A DNA stretch of 64,000 bases from Pseudonocardia halophobica (GCF_027922425.1 NZ_BSFQ01000004.1:132464-196463); one strand, 5' to 3'. Shown: positions 41,576 to 51,094, numbered from the stretch's first letter. Program-made: numbers and translations. The notes: a model not told the origin generated them from the letters alone.

Positions 41576-42457
41576 GTGGACCCGACCGCGACCGAGGACG
41601 CCCCCCGCTGGTTCCGGACCGCACTGGCCGAGCCGCCGGTGCACCGCGACACCGAGGTGGAGGGCGCGCGCGTGCACTACCGCGCCTGGGGCGAGGAGGG
41701 CCGGCCCGGGCTGGTCCTCGTGCACGGCGGCGCCGCGCACTCCGGCTGGTGGGACCACGTGGCGCCGTTCTTCTCGGCCGGTGCCCGGGTCGTCGCGCTC
41801 GACCTCACCGGGCACGGCGACAGCGACCACCGCGGTGCCTACGACCTGGACCTGTGGGCGCGCGAGGTCATGGCGGTGGCGGACGCGGGCGGCATCGCCG
41901 GGCCGCCGACCGTGATCGGGCACAGCATGGGCGGGTGGGTGACCGCGACCGTCGGCGCGCGGTTCGGCACCGAGGTCGACGGCATCGTGATCATCGACTC
42001 GCCGCTCAACGAGCAGCCTCCCGAGGAGGAGCGGCTGCGGCGCAAGACCCGCACCGCGAAGGTCTACGACGACCGCGAGACGATCCTCGGCCGGTTCACC
42101 ACCATGCCGGCGCAGGAGGTCCTGCTGCCGTACGTGCGCCGGCACATCGCCGAGGAGTCGGTCAAGGCCGTCGACGGCGGCTGGAGCTGGAAGTTCGACC
42201 CGAGCCTGTTCGCCGAGCGCGTGCTGCTGCGGGACCTGCTGCCGGAGCTGAAGTGCCGCGCCGGTTTCCTGCGGTCGGAGTTCGGGCTGGTTCCGGACAC
42301 GATGGCCGGCGAGATCGACGCCCTGCTCGGCCACCGCGTCCCGATCGTCGACCTCCCCGCCACGGGCCACCACCCCATGCTCGACCAGCCGCTGGTGCTG
42401 GTCACCGCCCTCCGCGCCCTCCTCCGGCAGTGGGCGGTGGACTCGCTCCCCGACTGA
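41576..42457 (+). CDS. Alpha/beta hydrolase
   Basis: A 293-residue alpha/beta-hydrolase. The oxyanion strand is [20 protein letters not shown], then [20 protein letters not shown], the nucleophile in [19 protein letters not shown] and the His in [20 protein letters not shown]. The middle lid carries [20 protein letters not shown]. It is close to hydrolases that act on esters or C-C bonds in catabolic pathways. The GTG start lies 78 bases after the oxygenase gene, and the gene ends convergent to the isopropylmalate-dehydrogenase-like gene. The substrate is unknown. Confidence 0.85.
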   Translation: MDPTATEDAPRWFRTALAEPPVHRDTEVEGARVHYRAWGEEGRPGLVLVHGGAAHSGWWDHVAPFFSAGARVVALDLTGHGDSDHRGAYDLDLWAREVMAVADAGGIAGPPTVIGHSMGGWVTATVGARFGTEVDGIVIIDSPLNEQPPEEERLRRKTRTAKVYDDRETILGRFTTMPAQEVLLPYVRRHIAEESVKAVDGGWSWKFDPSLFAERVLLRDLLPELKCRAGFLRSEFGLVPDTMAGEIDALLGHRVPIVDLPATGHHPMLDQPLVLVTALRALLRQWAVDSLPD

Positions 42458-42515
42458 GGTCTCGTGGGACAGCACCGGTGTTCGTCTCGGCCTGGCGATG
42501 CTCGCGGATCCGCCC

Positions 42516-43649
42516 CTACCGGCCGGTGCGGGAGGGGGCGAGGGCGGCGAGGGCGGTCATCAGGGAGGTGGCGGGGTCGCCGACCGGGTCGGCCGAGCCG
42601 ATCCGCTCGACGATCCGGGCTCCGATCTCGGCGGTGCTCGCGCCCATGGCCGGGCCCGCGAGGGCGGGCAACGTCGCGAGGACCGCAGCCGTCGCACCCT
42701 CCACTGCCAGGGCCGCTTCCCGTTCGCCCAGCGCCGCGAGGCACAGGGCGGCCGAGAGGGCGGCCGCGGCGGGGTTGGCGAGGCCCTTGCCCGCGATGTC
42801 CGGGGCCGACCCGTGGACCGGCTCGAACATGCTCGGCGCGGTGCCGAGCGGGTTGTGGTTCGCGCTGGCCGCGAGGCCCAGCCCGCCCTGCACCGTGGCG
42901 CCGAGGTCGCTGATGATGTCGCCGAACAGGTTGTCGGTGACCACCACGTCGAACCGGCCGGGGTCCAGCGGCAGGTGCTGGCACATCGCGTCGACGTGCA
43001 CGTAGTCCCGCTCGACGTCCGGGAAGTCCTCGCCCACCCCCGCCACGACCTCCTCCCACAGCCGACCGGCGTGGGTGAGGATGTTCGTCTTGTGGCACAG
43101 CGTGAACCGCTTCCGGCGGGCGCGCGCCAGCCGGAACCCGAACTCCACGATCTCGCGGGTCGCGGGCACGGTGGACACCGAGTGCTGCAGCGCCACCGCC
43201 TCGGCGGTGCCGGCGTGGACGGTCTCGCCGCCGCCGGTGTAGAGCCCCTCGGTGTTCTCCCGCAGGATCACCAGGTCGCAGTTCTCCGGCGTCACGCCCC
43301 GCACCGGGGACTGCACGCCGGGGTAGAGCCGCACGGGGCGCACGTTCACGCTCTGCCGCAACGCGATCCGCAGCGCGACGATGAGCCCGCGCTCCAGCAC
43401 ACCCGGCGGCACCCGCGGGTCGCCGACGGCGCCGAGCAGGATCGCGTCGTGCCGGCGCAGCGCCTCGCGGGTCTCGCCGGGCAGGACGATCCCGGTGCGG
43501 AGATAGGGCTCGGCGCCCAGGTCGTAGTCCGTGGTCGAGGCGGTGAAGCCGAACCGGGCGGCCGCCGCGCGGACGCAGTCCACCGCGACGGCCGTGACGT
43601 CCGGCCCGATGCCGTCCCCGCCGATGACGGCCAGGTCGTAGCTGCTCAC
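42516..43649 (-). CDS. Isocitrate/isopropylmalate dehydrogenase family enzyme
   Basis: A 377-residue beta-decarboxylating dehydrogenase. It begins [20 protein letters not shown] and has the substrate-binding [20 protein letters not shown], Lys in [11 protein letters not shown], the metal site [20 protein letters not shown] and the cofactor loop [20 protein letters not shown]. The pattern resembles tartrate dehydrogenase/decarboxylase or 3-isopropylmalate dehydrogenase. Its GTG overlaps the hyuB stop by four bases, so it belongs to the hydantoinase-like operon and probably acts on a hydroxy-acid made there rather than in leucine synthesis. The exact substrate is not shown. Confidence 0.85.
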   Translation of the reverse strand: MSSYDLAVIGGDGIGPDVTAVAVDCVRAAAARFGFTASTTDYDLGAEPYLRTGIVLPGETREALRRHDAILLGAVGDPRVPPGVLERGLIVALRIALRQSVNVRPVRLYPGVQSPVRGVTPENCDLVILRENTEGLYTGGGETVHAGTAEAVALQHSVSTVPATREIVEFGFRLARARRKRFTLCHKTNILTHAGRLWEEVVAGVGEDFPDVERDYVHVDAMCQHLPLDPGRFDVVVTDNLFGDIISDLGATVQGGLGLAASANHNPLGTAPSMFEPVHGSAPDIAGKGLANPAAAALSAALCLAALGEREAALAVEGATAAVLATLPALAGPAMGASTAEIGARIVERIGSADPVGDPATSLMTALAALAPSRTGR

Positions 43650-45826
43650 GCACGACCCCCGGCCAGCGCGAAGTCGCGCCAGTCCTTGCCGCCCACCGGC
43701 TCCGTGTCCACCCACAACGCCGTGACGCACTCCGGGCAGACGTAGGCGACGGCCGCCAGGTCGGCGTGCACGTCCACCCGCGAGCCGAGGTCCTCCGGTC
43801 CGAGGACGACGCGCCCGGCGATCGACTCCCATCCGTCGCCGAGGGGCCCGAGGACCGTGTCGCAGTGCCGGCACGCCGCGTGCCGCGTCCCCTCGTCGTC
43901 GACGAAGGTGACCAGCGAGGCGCCCCAGATCCCTCGTGAGTGGCGATCACCGCTACAGCGACCATCGGCACTCACAGGCGCAACCATCCGCGCCCGCCGA
44001 GCATCCCGGATCGACGCACGCAGCGAGTCGGTACCCGACTCGTTTACGGCGCCGTCGGACGAGAGCGCCACGCCGTACAGCCGCGCCGCCGCATCGAGCG
44101 ACACCGCCCCCGCCGACACGTCCCCGGCGACGAGCGCCGGATCGCGGAGCAGGGGATCGCCGTAGCCCCCGCCGTTCTGCACGGTGCACTCGAAGACGTC
44201 CCCGTGCGCGATCCGCGCGGCGGGGGAGACGCCCGGCAGCACCTGGTGCTCGCCCGCCAGCTCGGTCAGCGCGCCCACCGGACGTCCCGAACCGAGGTGG
44301 TCCAGCACGCCGGAGCCGGTGACCCGTTCGAACCGCGCGCACGAGCCCGGCAGCCCGCCGAACAGCCCGGTCCGGTTCGGCACCGCGACGCCGTGCGTGC
44401 CCAGCACGCCCGTCACCTCGGTGGTGTCGACGGGCGTCAGCGCGAACTGGATGCCGTTGCCGCCGCGGAAGGTGCCGGCGCCGCCGGAGTCCGCGACCTG
44501 GCGGCGCCACAGGTAGAGCAGCGGGTGCCGCATCTCCTGCTGCTCGACGTCCGTGGCCCCGCCCGCGAGGATCACCATCGCGCCGCCCGCGTCGACCCCG
44601 TCCCGGAACGAGAACGCCGGCCCGCCCCACAGCAGCGAGTCCATGTACATCGACGCGAACGGCTCGCCGTGCTGGTCGATCCCGCCGAACTGGTTGAGCT
44701 GCCACGACCCGTCCGACGGGCCGAACGCGTGGTTCTCGTACTTCTCGCTGAACGACAGCATCTTCGCGATCGCGCCGCCCGCCGAGCATGTGGCCGTCCA
44801 GTTCGCGCCGGCCGCGCCGCCGGACACCGGCATCGGCTCGACGGCGGTGACGCACAGCCCGTCCGGCGCCACGACCTCGACCGGCCGCATCAGCCCGTGG
44901 TTCCACGCGATGTCGGACCCGAAGGTGCACAACATGAGCGTGGCGACGGCGCCGAGCAGGCCGCCGCGCGTCGTCATGCCGTAGGCGGGGGACTGGGGGC
45001 TGGAGTCGGAGAAGTCGAAGACGATGCGGTCTTCCGTCTTCGTCATCCGGCACGGGACCTGCAGCAGCTCGATGTCCCCGTCGGCGGACCCGGCGGGACG
45101 GTCGAGGTAGGACGTGTGCTCGTAGACCCCGTCCGGCAGCTCGCGCAGCATCGCCCGCAGCTCGGCCTCGGAGTTGTCCAGCGTGCGCTCCATCGTCGCC
45201 TTGACCTGGGCGGCGCCGTAGCGGTCGCACAGCTCGTGGAAGCGCTGCTCGGCCACCCGCAGGCCCGCGAGGAAGGCGCGGAAGTCGTTGGCGACCGTGT
45301 CGTGCATGCGGGAGTTGAGGACGATCGTGTCCCACAGCTCCTGGTTGAGCACGTCCCGGCGCACGATCCGGCCCGGCGGGATCCGGATGCCCTCCTGGAA
45401 CACGTCCGTGGCCGTGGTGCACCAGCTGCCCGGGTCCATGCCGCCCAGGTCGACCTGGTGCGCCATGCAGCCCAGCCACGCCACGATCTCGCCGTCCCGG
45501 AAGACCGGCTTGCAGAACTGGACGTCGTTCTGGTGCATGGCCGCGAGGTACGGGTCGTTGATGATGAAGACGTCGCCGGGCTCGATGTCGTCGTAGCGGT
45601 CGAGGAAGACCTCGATCGCCATGGCGCCCGTGTAGATGGGCGTGAGCAGGTACGTCCCGATGATCGCCATCTCGCCGGCGGCGGTGTAGATGCCGAAGTT
45701 GTAGTCCGTGGCGTGCACGACCGGCGAGCCGGAGACGTGCTCGACCGTCGTGGCGCCCTCGGAGTTGATGGACCAGAGCTTGTGCCGGATGACCTCGTAG
45801 GTGACCGGGTCGACCGCGGTGGTCAT
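43646..45826 (-). CDS. hyuB: Hydantoinase B/oxoprolinase family protein with C-terminal zinc-ribbon extension
   Basis: A 726-residue protein. Residues 1 to about 620 are the HyuB/acetophenone-carboxylase-type subunit: YEVIRHKLWSINSEGATTVE, HVSGSPVVHATDYNFGIYTA, IINDPYLAAMHQNDVQFCKP, ending around GGGYGDPLLRDPALVAGDVS. Residues about 640-726 look like a separate small zinc-ribbon protein (ACRHCDTVLGPLGDG; YVCPECVTALWVDTEPVGGK), which in related clusters is a small companion subunit. The junction (VSADGRCSGDRHSRG) is encoded by a copy of the 40-bp palindromic repeat, so the fusion may be recent. With HyuA it would carry out an ATP-dependent amide hydrolysis or carboxylation. The start has GGGAG upstream. 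Confidence 0.88.
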   Translation of the reverse strand: MTTAVDPVTYEVIRHKLWSINSEGATTVEHVSGSPVVHATDYNFGIYTAAGEMAIIGTYLLTPIYTGAMAIEVFLDRYDDIEPGDVFIINDPYLAAMHQNDVQFCKPVFRDGEIVAWLGCMAHQVDLGGMDPGSWCTTATDVFQEGIRIPPGRIVRRDVLNQELWDTIVLNSRMHDTVANDFRAFLAGLRVAEQRFHELCDRYGAAQVKATMERTLDNSEAELRAMLRELPDGVYEHTSYLDRPAGSADGDIELLQVPCRMTKTEDRIVFDFSDSSPQSPAYGMTTRGGLLGAVATLMLCTFGSDIAWNHGLMRPVEVVAPDGLCVTAVEPMPVSGGAAGANWTATCSAGGAIAKMLSFSEKYENHAFGPSDGSWQLNQFGGIDQHGEPFASMYMDSLLWGGPAFSFRDGVDAGGAMVILAGGATDVEQQEMRHPLLYLWRRQVADSGGAGTFRGGNGIQFALTPVDTTEVTGVLGTHGVAVPNRTGLFGGLPGSCARFERVTGSGVLDHLGSGRPVGALTELAGEHQVLPGVSPAARIAHGDVFECTVQNGGGYGDPLLRDPALVAGDVSAGAVSLDAAARLYGVALSSDGAVNESGTDSLRASIRDARRARMVAPVSADGRCSGDRHSRGIWGASLVTFVDDEGTRHAACRHCDTVLGPLGDGWESIAGRVVLGPEDLGSRVDVHADLAAVAYVCPECVTALWVDTEPVGGKDWRDFALAGGRA
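43936..43975. repeat. 40-bp palindromic repeat, copy 3 (diverged, inside hyuB)
   Basis: GTGAGTGGCGATCACCGC, a TACA loop and GCGACCATCGGCACTCAC match the repeat at 16399-16438 in length and outer arms but have several mismatches inside. It is translated within the hyuB frame. Confidence 0.75.
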
Positions 45827-45837
45827 GTCTGTTCTCC

Positions 45838-45870
45838 CTCAGCGGTTCCGGACGGCTCAGCGGTTCCGGA
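45838..45870. repeat. Tandem duplication over the hyuA stop codon
   Basis: CTCAGCGGTTCCGGA occurs at 45838-45852 and 45856-45870, an 18-base period. On the minus strand each holds the hyuA ending (R-N-R-stop), so a second in-frame TGA follows 18 bases after the first and overlaps the hyuB ribosome site. Confidence 0.9.
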
Positions 45871-47983
45871 TGACGATGTCGCCGGAGCCGTCCACCTCGG
45901 CGTCCTGGCCCGGGCCGATCACGACCGTGGTGTCCCGCAGCTCCACGATCGCCAACCCCTCGATGTGCAGCCCGTCGTGCAGGTGCTCGGCGCGGTAGAC
46001 GGTCGCGTCCCGCCACTCGCCGCCCGAGAAGACCTTCCGCAGCCCCGGCTCCCCGGCGGCCTCGCCCAGCGCTCCGGTGTCGAAGTCCGCCCTGGGCACC
46101 GGGCTCGTCGCCACCACGCGGAAGGTGGTGATCTCCACGCCACCCTCGAGGAACGCGGCGCCCTTGCCGAAGCGGCCCTCGTAGACCTCGACGAACCGCT
46201 CGACCATGCCGTTGACGTCGGCCGCGGTGAGCACGTCGGACTCGAACGGCACCGTGAGCACGTGGATCTGCGCACGGAAGCGGATCTCCACCGAGCGCAC
46301 GTAGCGGATGGAGTCCTCGGCGGCGCCCGCGGCCACGAGATCCCGACGGGCACGGGCAGCCAGCTCGTCGAACGTGGCGTTGAGCTCGGCCGGGGGCAGC
46401 GCGGACGCGTGGTCCGTGGTGCCGGGCGGGGTCTGCATCGGCTTCGACAGCTCCTCGACCATGGTCAGGTCGGAGCAGCCGATGCCGAACGCCGAGTGCA
46501 CGGACGCGGTGATCGGCACGACGATCTGCGGGCAGCCCAGCTCGGCGCCGTAGGAGAAGGCGTGCAGCGGGCCCGCGCCGCCGTAGGCGAACACGGCGAA
46601 GTCCGTCGGGTCGTAGCCCTGCTCGACGGTCACCTGCCGCACCAGGTCCGCCATGCGGGCGTCGACGATGGTCTTGATGCCCTCCGCGGCCTGCTCGACC
46701 GTGAGCCCGGTGGGCTTCGCGACGTGCTCGTCGATCGCGCCACGGGCCTTGTCGACGTCGAGGGTCAGCCTGCCGCCCAGGAAGTTGTCCGGGTTGAGGT
46801 AGCCGAGTACGAGGTCGGCGTCGGCGACCGTGGGCAGGGTGCCACCGCGGCCGTAGCAGGCGGGGCCGGGGCGCGCGCCCGCCGACTCGGGACCGACCTG
46901 CAGCACGCCGCCCCGCACCGAGGCGATCGAGCCCGCGCCCGCGCCGATCGCCCGCACCGCCACCGACGGCAGGGCGAGCTCGTCGCGCCCGATCAGGGTG
47001 GTGTTGGACATGACCGGGCGCCCGTCGAGCACCAGGCCGACGTCGAAGCTGGTGCCGCCCATGTCGGTGGTCACCACGTTGCGGTGGCCGGAGCGTGCCC
47101 CGAGGAACTGCGAGGCGACGACGCCACCGACCGGGCCGGACATCACCGTCGCGGCTGCGCGCTTCTCCACCTCGGTGAAGGTCGCGAGGCCACCGTTGGA
47201 CTGCATGAGCAGCGGATCGGCGCGGAGCCCGGCCTTCGAGAGCGTCGACTCGAAGGAGTCGAGCGAGGTCTTGAGGACGGGGCGCAGGCTGGCGTTCACC
47301 GCCGTCGTCAGCGTGCGTTCGTACTCGCCGATGCGCGGCAGGAACTCGCTCGACAGCGTCACCGAAGCGCCCGGCACCTCCTCGGCGATGATCTCCGCGA
47401 CGCGGCGCTCGTGGGCCCCGTTCGCGAAGGACCAGAGCAGCGAGACCGCGAAGACCTCGGCGCCCGCCGCACGGAGCTCGGCGAGCGCGCGCCGGACGTC
47501 CGCCTCGTCCAGCGGGCAGACCACGCGCCCGGCGTAGTCGATCCGCTCGGTGACCTCGGCCGTCAGCCGGCGGGGGACGGCCGCGGGCTGCTTGACGAGC
47601 GTGCGGAAGCGCTTGACCTCCTCCTCGTCCAGCCCGATCCCCTTGAACCCCCGCATGATCGTGAGGGTGTCGCCGAAGCCGCGGGTCTGGATGAGGCCCA
47701 CCTTCTTCGTGCGGCCCTCCAGCATCGCGTTGGTGGCGATGGTGGTGCCGTGGGCGAACACCTCCACGGCCCCGAGCAGCTCCGCGAGCGGGACGCCGCG
47801 CTCCTCGGCGGCGAGCTCGAGGGTGTCCAGGACGCCCTGGGCCGGGTTGTCCGGCACGGTGGAGGACTTGTAGCGGCCGACCCGGCCGGCTCTGCCGTCC
47901 GGACGGGCTCCGCCGTCGGCGTCGATCACCACCGTGTCGGTGAAGGTGCCGCCGATGTCGGAGGCGACGTAGTAGGTGGGCAT
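45857..47983 (-). CDS. hyuA: Hydantoinase A/oxoprolinase family protein
   Basis: A 708-residue HyuA-type subunit with an actin-like ATPase fold. It begins YYVASDIGGTFTDTVVIDAD (phosphate loop) and has EVFAHGTTIATNAMLEGRTK, KVGLIQTRGFGDTLTIMRGF, NVVTTDMGGTSFDVGLVLDG and FAVFAYGGAGPLHAFSYGAE. These match N-methylhydantoinase A, 5-oxoprolinase and the acetone/acetophenone carboxylase large subunits. It hydrolyses ATP to activate an amide or carbonyl for the HyuB partner. ATG 47983 has GGGAGTGAG upstream. It comes directly after the GntR gene and before hyuB. Substrate choice (hydantoin, aryl ketone or other) cannot be decided by reading. Confidence 0.9.
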   Translation of the reverse strand: MPTYYVASDIGGTFTDTVVIDADGGARPDGRAGRVGRYKSSTVPDNPAQGVLDTLELAAEERGVPLAELLGAVEVFAHGTTIATNAMLEGRTKKVGLIQTRGFGDTLTIMRGFKGIGLDEEEVKRFRTLVKQPAAVPRRLTAEVTERIDYAGRVVCPLDEADVRRALAELRAAGAEVFAVSLLWSFANGAHERRVAEIIAEEVPGASVTLSSEFLPRIGEYERTLTTAVNASLRPVLKTSLDSFESTLSKAGLRADPLLMQSNGGLATFTEVEKRAAATVMSGPVGGVVASQFLGARSGHRNVVTTDMGGTSFDVGLVLDGRPVMSNTTLIGRDELALPSVAVRAIGAGAGSIASVRGGVLQVGPESAGARPGPACYGRGGTLPTVADADLVLGYLNPDNFLGGRLTLDVDKARGAIDEHVAKPTGLTVEQAAEGIKTIVDARMADLVRQVTVEQGYDPTDFAVFAYGGAGPLHAFSYGAELGCPQIVVPITASVHSAFGIGCSDLTMVEELSKPMQTPPGTTDHASALPPAELNATFDELAARARRDLVAAGAAEDSIRYVRSVEIRFRAQIHVLTVPFESDVLTAADVNGMVERFVEVYEGRFGKGAAFLEGGVEITTFRVVATSPVPRADFDTGALGEAAGEPGLRKVFSGGEWRDATVYRAEHLHDGLHIEGLAIVELRDTTVVIGPGQDAEVDGSGDIVIRNR

Positions 47984-47984
47984 C

Positions 47985-48647
47985 TCACTCCCCGTTGCTG
48001 GAAACCTGGGCTCGGGCCCGGAGCTCGCTGATGGTGGCCTCGATGTGCGCGCGGGCCAGGCGCTCGGCGGCTGGGCCGTCGCCGGCCTCGATCGCGCCGA
48101 CGATGGCGGTGTGCTCGGCGACCGCCCGCACCGCGCTGTCCCGCTCCACGAGCGCGACGGGTGCGAACACCTGGGCGGTCATCCGCAGGATGGGCGTCTG
48201 CGCGACCACGAACTCGTTGCCGGACAGGTGGACCACGTCCTCGTGGAACGCGACGTTGAGCGCCGTGTAGGTCTGCGGCTCCCACGGGTCCAGCGCCGCC
48301 CGCTGCCGCGCGATGACGGCGTACAGCTCCCGCACCCGGCTCGGCGGGGCCGGGCGCTCGGCGGCGAGCCGCGCGGCCAGCCCGTCCACCACCGCGCGCA
48401 GCTCGTAGGCGGCGAGCAGGGTGGGGAGGTCCCCGGTGACGACGCGGGCGCCCTGGCCGGGGGTGAGCCGGACCAGTCCGTCCTGCTCGAGGGCCCGCAG
48501 CGCCTCGCGCAGCGGGGTGCGGCTGACGCCCAGCTCCGCGGCCAGCTGCTCCTGCCTCAGCCAGGTGCCGGGCGCGTACCGGCGGGCGTAGATGCGCTCG
48601 CGCAGCAGGGACGCGAGCTCGTCGACGAGGGGTACGGCGGTGCCCAC
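47985..48647 (-). CDS. GntR-family regulator (FCD domain) of the hyu operon
   Basis: A 220-residue FadR-subfamily regulator. The winged helix is LLRERIYARRYAPGTWLRQE, LAAELGVSRTPLREALRALE and QDGLVRLTPGQGARVV; the FCD ligand domain includes AYELRAVVDGLAARLAAERP, ALNVAFHEDVVHLSGNEFVV and AVAEHTAIVGAIEAGDGPAA with the metal-binding Asp/His pattern. GTG 48647 has GGGAGATC before it. It is first in the leftward operon with hyuA, hyuB and a dehydrogenase, and divergent from the aldehyde dehydrogenase gene. It probably binds the TGG-n5-CCA palindrome in the shared intergenic region and controls both directions. Confidence 0.88.
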   Translation of the reverse strand: MGTAVPLVDELASLLRERIYARRYAPGTWLRQEQLAAELGVSRTPLREALRALEQDGLVRLTPGQGARVVTGDLPTLLAAYELRAVVDGLAARLAAERPAPPSRVRELYAVIARQRAALDPWEPQTYTALNVAFHEDVVHLSGNEFVVAQTPILRMTAQVFAPVALVERDSAVRAVAEHTAIVGAIEAGDGPAAERLARAHIEATISELRARAQVSSNGE

Positions 48648-48748
48648 CGGGATCTCCCTCCGTCGTTGGATACAGCGGTCCGACCCTGGCCGATCGACGA
48701 CGCTCTCGTCAAGGCGTGGCGATGGATGCACCCTTTGAGCTGGGGTTC

Positions 48749-48778
48749 TTGACGTCGCCGGAGCACGGAAGGCATGCT
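48749..48778 (+). promoter_or_regulatory. Candidate promoter of the aldehyde dehydrogenase operon
   Basis: TTGACG (48749-48754) and CATGCT (48773-48778) are separated by 18 bases, a plausible sigma-70-type pair. The palindrome at 48789 would lie at the transcription start. Confidence 0.4.
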
Positions 48779-48788
48779 GCGGACACGG

Positions 48789-48807
48789 GAGCTGGTCGGA
48801 CCAGCTC
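48789..48807. promoter_or_regulatory. GntR/FadR-type operator palindrome
   Basis: GAGCTGGTCGGACCAGCTC has perfect 9-bp arms around one base and contains TGG-n5-CCA, the core of FadR-subfamily sites. It lies between the divergent GntR and aldehyde dehydrogenase genes. Confidence 0.7.
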
Positions 48808-48856
48808 ACCGGCACACCGCCAGTGTTGTCGCAGTGTCGTCGCAAGGAGCCGCCCC

Positions 48857-50296
48857 ATGCTCGAGAGCCCAGCCGGACTGCCGATCGGAACGGAATGGCG
48901 CACCGACCTCGACACCGCGCCGGTCGTCTTCCCGTACGACGGATCGGTGGTCGCGCACGCGCCCGTCGGGACCGTCGAGCACGCCCGGGCGGCCCTCGAG
49001 GCCGGCGTCGCGGCGGTGCGGCCCGTCGGGAAGCTGAGCTCCGCCGTGCGCCGGCAGATCCTCCTCGACGTCGAGCGGGAGATCGCCGCGCACCAGGACG
49101 AGCTGGTCGACCTGCTGATCCTCGAGACCGGCAAGACCCGCGCGGACTGCGTCGTCGAGGTCACCCGGACGCTGTTCACCTGGGCCGCGGCCGCCGAGGA
49201 GGTCTCGCACCTGCACGGCGAGACCGTGCCCCTGGACATGCAGGCCTCCGGGACTGGGATGGTCGGGTTCTGGCAGCGCAGGCCGATCGGGCTGGTCATC
49301 GGGATCGCCGGGTTCAACGGCCCGTTCCTGCTGGCCAGCCACAAGATCGCGCCGTCCGTCGCGGCGGGCTGCCCGGTGATCTGCAAGCCCGCGCCCGCCA
49401 CGCCGCTGGCCACCCTCTGGCTGGCCGACGTCGTGCGCCGTGCGGCCGTCGCGAACGGGGCGCCCGCCGAGATCTGCCAGGTCGTGACGGGCGACGCCGA
49501 GGTGGGGCGCACGTTGGTGACCGACCCGCGGGTCGGCGCGGTGTCGTTCACCGGCTCCGCGGCCGTCGGGCACCGGATCGCACGGGACGCGGCGCCGCGG
49601 AAGACGTTGCTGGAGCTGGGGTCCAACGCCGCGCTGGTCGTGGACGTGGACGCCGACCTCGACGCCGCGGCGGACGCCGTGCTGCGCGGCGGCTTCTACT
49701 TCAACGGCCAGGCCTGCATCGCCGTGCAGCGGATCCTGGTGTGCGAGCCGGTGGTGGACGCGTTCGTCGGGAAGCTCACCGCGCGCGTCGGCGAGCTGAC
49801 CGTCGGGGATCCGCGGGACCCCGCCACCCGCGTCGCGCCGCTGATCAACCAGGCCGCCACCGACCGCGTGCTGGAGTGGCTCGCCGAGGCCGAGCAGGCC
49901 GGGGCGAAGGTGCTGCACGGCGGCCGGGTCGTGGACCGCACCGTCGAGCCGACGATCCTGCTCGACGTTCCCGAGACCGCGAACGCCTGGTGCGAGGAGA
50001 TCTTCGCGCCGGTCGTGGCGATCCGCTCGGTGCCGGACCTGGAGAGCGCCCTGGAGGCGGTCAACCGCTCGCGGTACGGCCTGCACGCCAGCGTGTTCAC
50101 CCGGTCCCTGGCCACGGCGTTCGCCGCGATCGAGGAGCTCGAGGTGGGCGGCGTCGTGATCAACGAGGTGCCCGGCTTCCGGTCGGACATCATGCCCTAC
50201 GGCGGGGTGAAGGACTCCGGGATCGGCCGCGAGGGCCCGCGGTTCGCGATCGAGGAGCTGACCGTGACCCGGATGGCGATCATCCGGCCGTCCTGA
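48857..50296 (+). CDS. Aldehyde dehydrogenase family protein
   Basis: A 479-residue NAD(P)-dependent aldehyde dehydrogenase. Motifs in order: RPIGLVIGIAGFNGPFLLAS, KPAPATPLATLWLADVV, SFTGSAAVGHRIARDAAPRK, the general-base region LLELGSNAALVVDVDADLDA, catalytic Cys in GGFYFNGQACIAVQRI, and EEIFAPVVAIRSVPDL. ELGSNAALVV resembles enzymes of the PhnY/salicylaldehyde-dehydrogenase side of the family. ATG 48857 has AAGGAGCC upstream. It is first of a rightward operon with an SDR and a FadR regulator and is divergent from the hydantoinase-like operon, so it probably oxidises an aldehyde from the same pathway. Confidence 0.9.
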   Translation: MLESPAGLPIGTEWRTDLDTAPVVFPYDGSVVAHAPVGTVEHARAALEAGVAAVRPVGKLSSAVRRQILLDVEREIAAHQDELVDLLILETGKTRADCVVEVTRTLFTWAAAAEEVSHLHGETVPLDMQASGTGMVGFWQRRPIGLVIGIAGFNGPFLLASHKIAPSVAAGCPVICKPAPATPLATLWLADVVRRAAVANGAPAEICQVVTGDAEVGRTLVTDPRVGAVSFTGSAAVGHRIARDAAPRKTLLELGSNAALVVDVDADLDAAADAVLRGGFYFNGQACIAVQRILVCEPVVDAFVGKLTARVGELTVGDPRDPATRVAPLINQAATDRVLEWLAEAEQAGAKVLHGGRVVDRTVEPTILLDVPETANAWCEEIFAPVVAIRSVPDLESALEAVNRSRYGLHASVFTRSLATAFAAIEELEVGGVVINEVPGFRSDIMPYGGVKDSGIGREGPRFAIEELTVTRMAIIRPS

Positions 50297-50307
50297 GAGG
50301 ACATCCA

Positions 50308-51081
50308 GTGAGCAACCCGGTGGACTACCAGAACCTGTTCCGGCTCGACGGCAGGCGCGCGCTGCTGATCGGCGCGGGCGGCATCGGCGGGGAGGCCGGG
50401 CTCGCGCTCGCCGCGCACGGCGCGCAGGTCGTCGCCGCGGACCGCGATCCCGCCGTCGCGAAGGCCACCGCCGAGGCCGTGTCCGGTGAGTCCCTCGAAC
50501 TGGACATCACCGACCCCGAGGCGGTGGAGCGCGCCGCGGAGCAGCTCGGTGACCTCGACGTCGTCGTGCTCACCGCCGCGATGAACGTGCGCAAGCGGAT
50601 CCTCGACTACACCCCGGAGGAGTTCGACCGGGTCGTGAACCTGAACCTGCGCGGCACGTTCTCCGTGTTCCGGGCGTTCGGCGCGCGGATGGTGGCGCGG
50701 GGGAGCGGCAGCATCATCGGCTTCTCGTCCATCCGCGGGCGGACCGTGGAGCCGGGGCAGTCCGTCTACGCCGCGACCAAGGCGGGGCTGGAGATGCTGG
50801 TGCGCACCGCCGCCGTCGAGTTCGGCGAGGCGGGGGTGCGGGTCAACGCGATCGCGCCCGGCGTCGTCGAGACCCCGCTGACCCAGCAGATCAAGAACGA
50901 CCCGGGCTGGTACCAGGCGTACGCCACGAAGGGCGCGCTCGGCCGCTGGTCGAAGCCCTCGGAGCTGGCGGGGGCCGTGGTCTACCTGGCGTCGGACGCG
51001 TCGAGCTTCGTCACCGGCTCCACGCTCGCCGTGGACGGCGGGTGGACCGCCGTGGACGGCCGGTTCACGCCGCCCACCTGA
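50308..51081 (+). CDS. Short-chain dehydrogenase/reductase
   Basis: A 257-residue SDR. The cofactor loop is altered to LLIGAGGIGGEAGLALAAHG (G-x3-G-x-G), followed by VVAADRD, VVLTAAMNVRKRI in place of the usual N-N-A-G, catalytic Ser in SIIGFSSIRGRTVEPGQSVY and Tyr-x3-Lys in YAATKAGLEM, then NAIAPGVVETPLTQQI. It resembles gluconate-5-dehydrogenase-like and other sugar-acid SDRs. The GTG has GAGAGGACA upstream and is 11 bases after the aldehyde dehydrogenase stop. It probably supplies an oxidation or reduction step of the same pathway; the substrate is unknown. Confidence 0.88.
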   Translation: MSNPVDYQNLFRLDGRRALLIGAGGIGGEAGLALAAHGAQVVAADRDPAVAKATAEAVSGESLELDITDPEAVERAAEQLGDLDVVVLTAAMNVRKRILDYTPEEFDRVVNLNLRGTFSVFRAFGARMVARGSGSIIGFSSIRGRTVEPGQSVYAATKAGLEMLVRTAAVEFGEAGVRVNAIAPGVVETPLTQQIKNDPGWYQAYATKGALGRWSKPSELAGAVVYLASDASSFVTGSTLAVDGGWTAVDGRFTPPT

Positions 51082-51094
51082 CAGACTGCTCACC

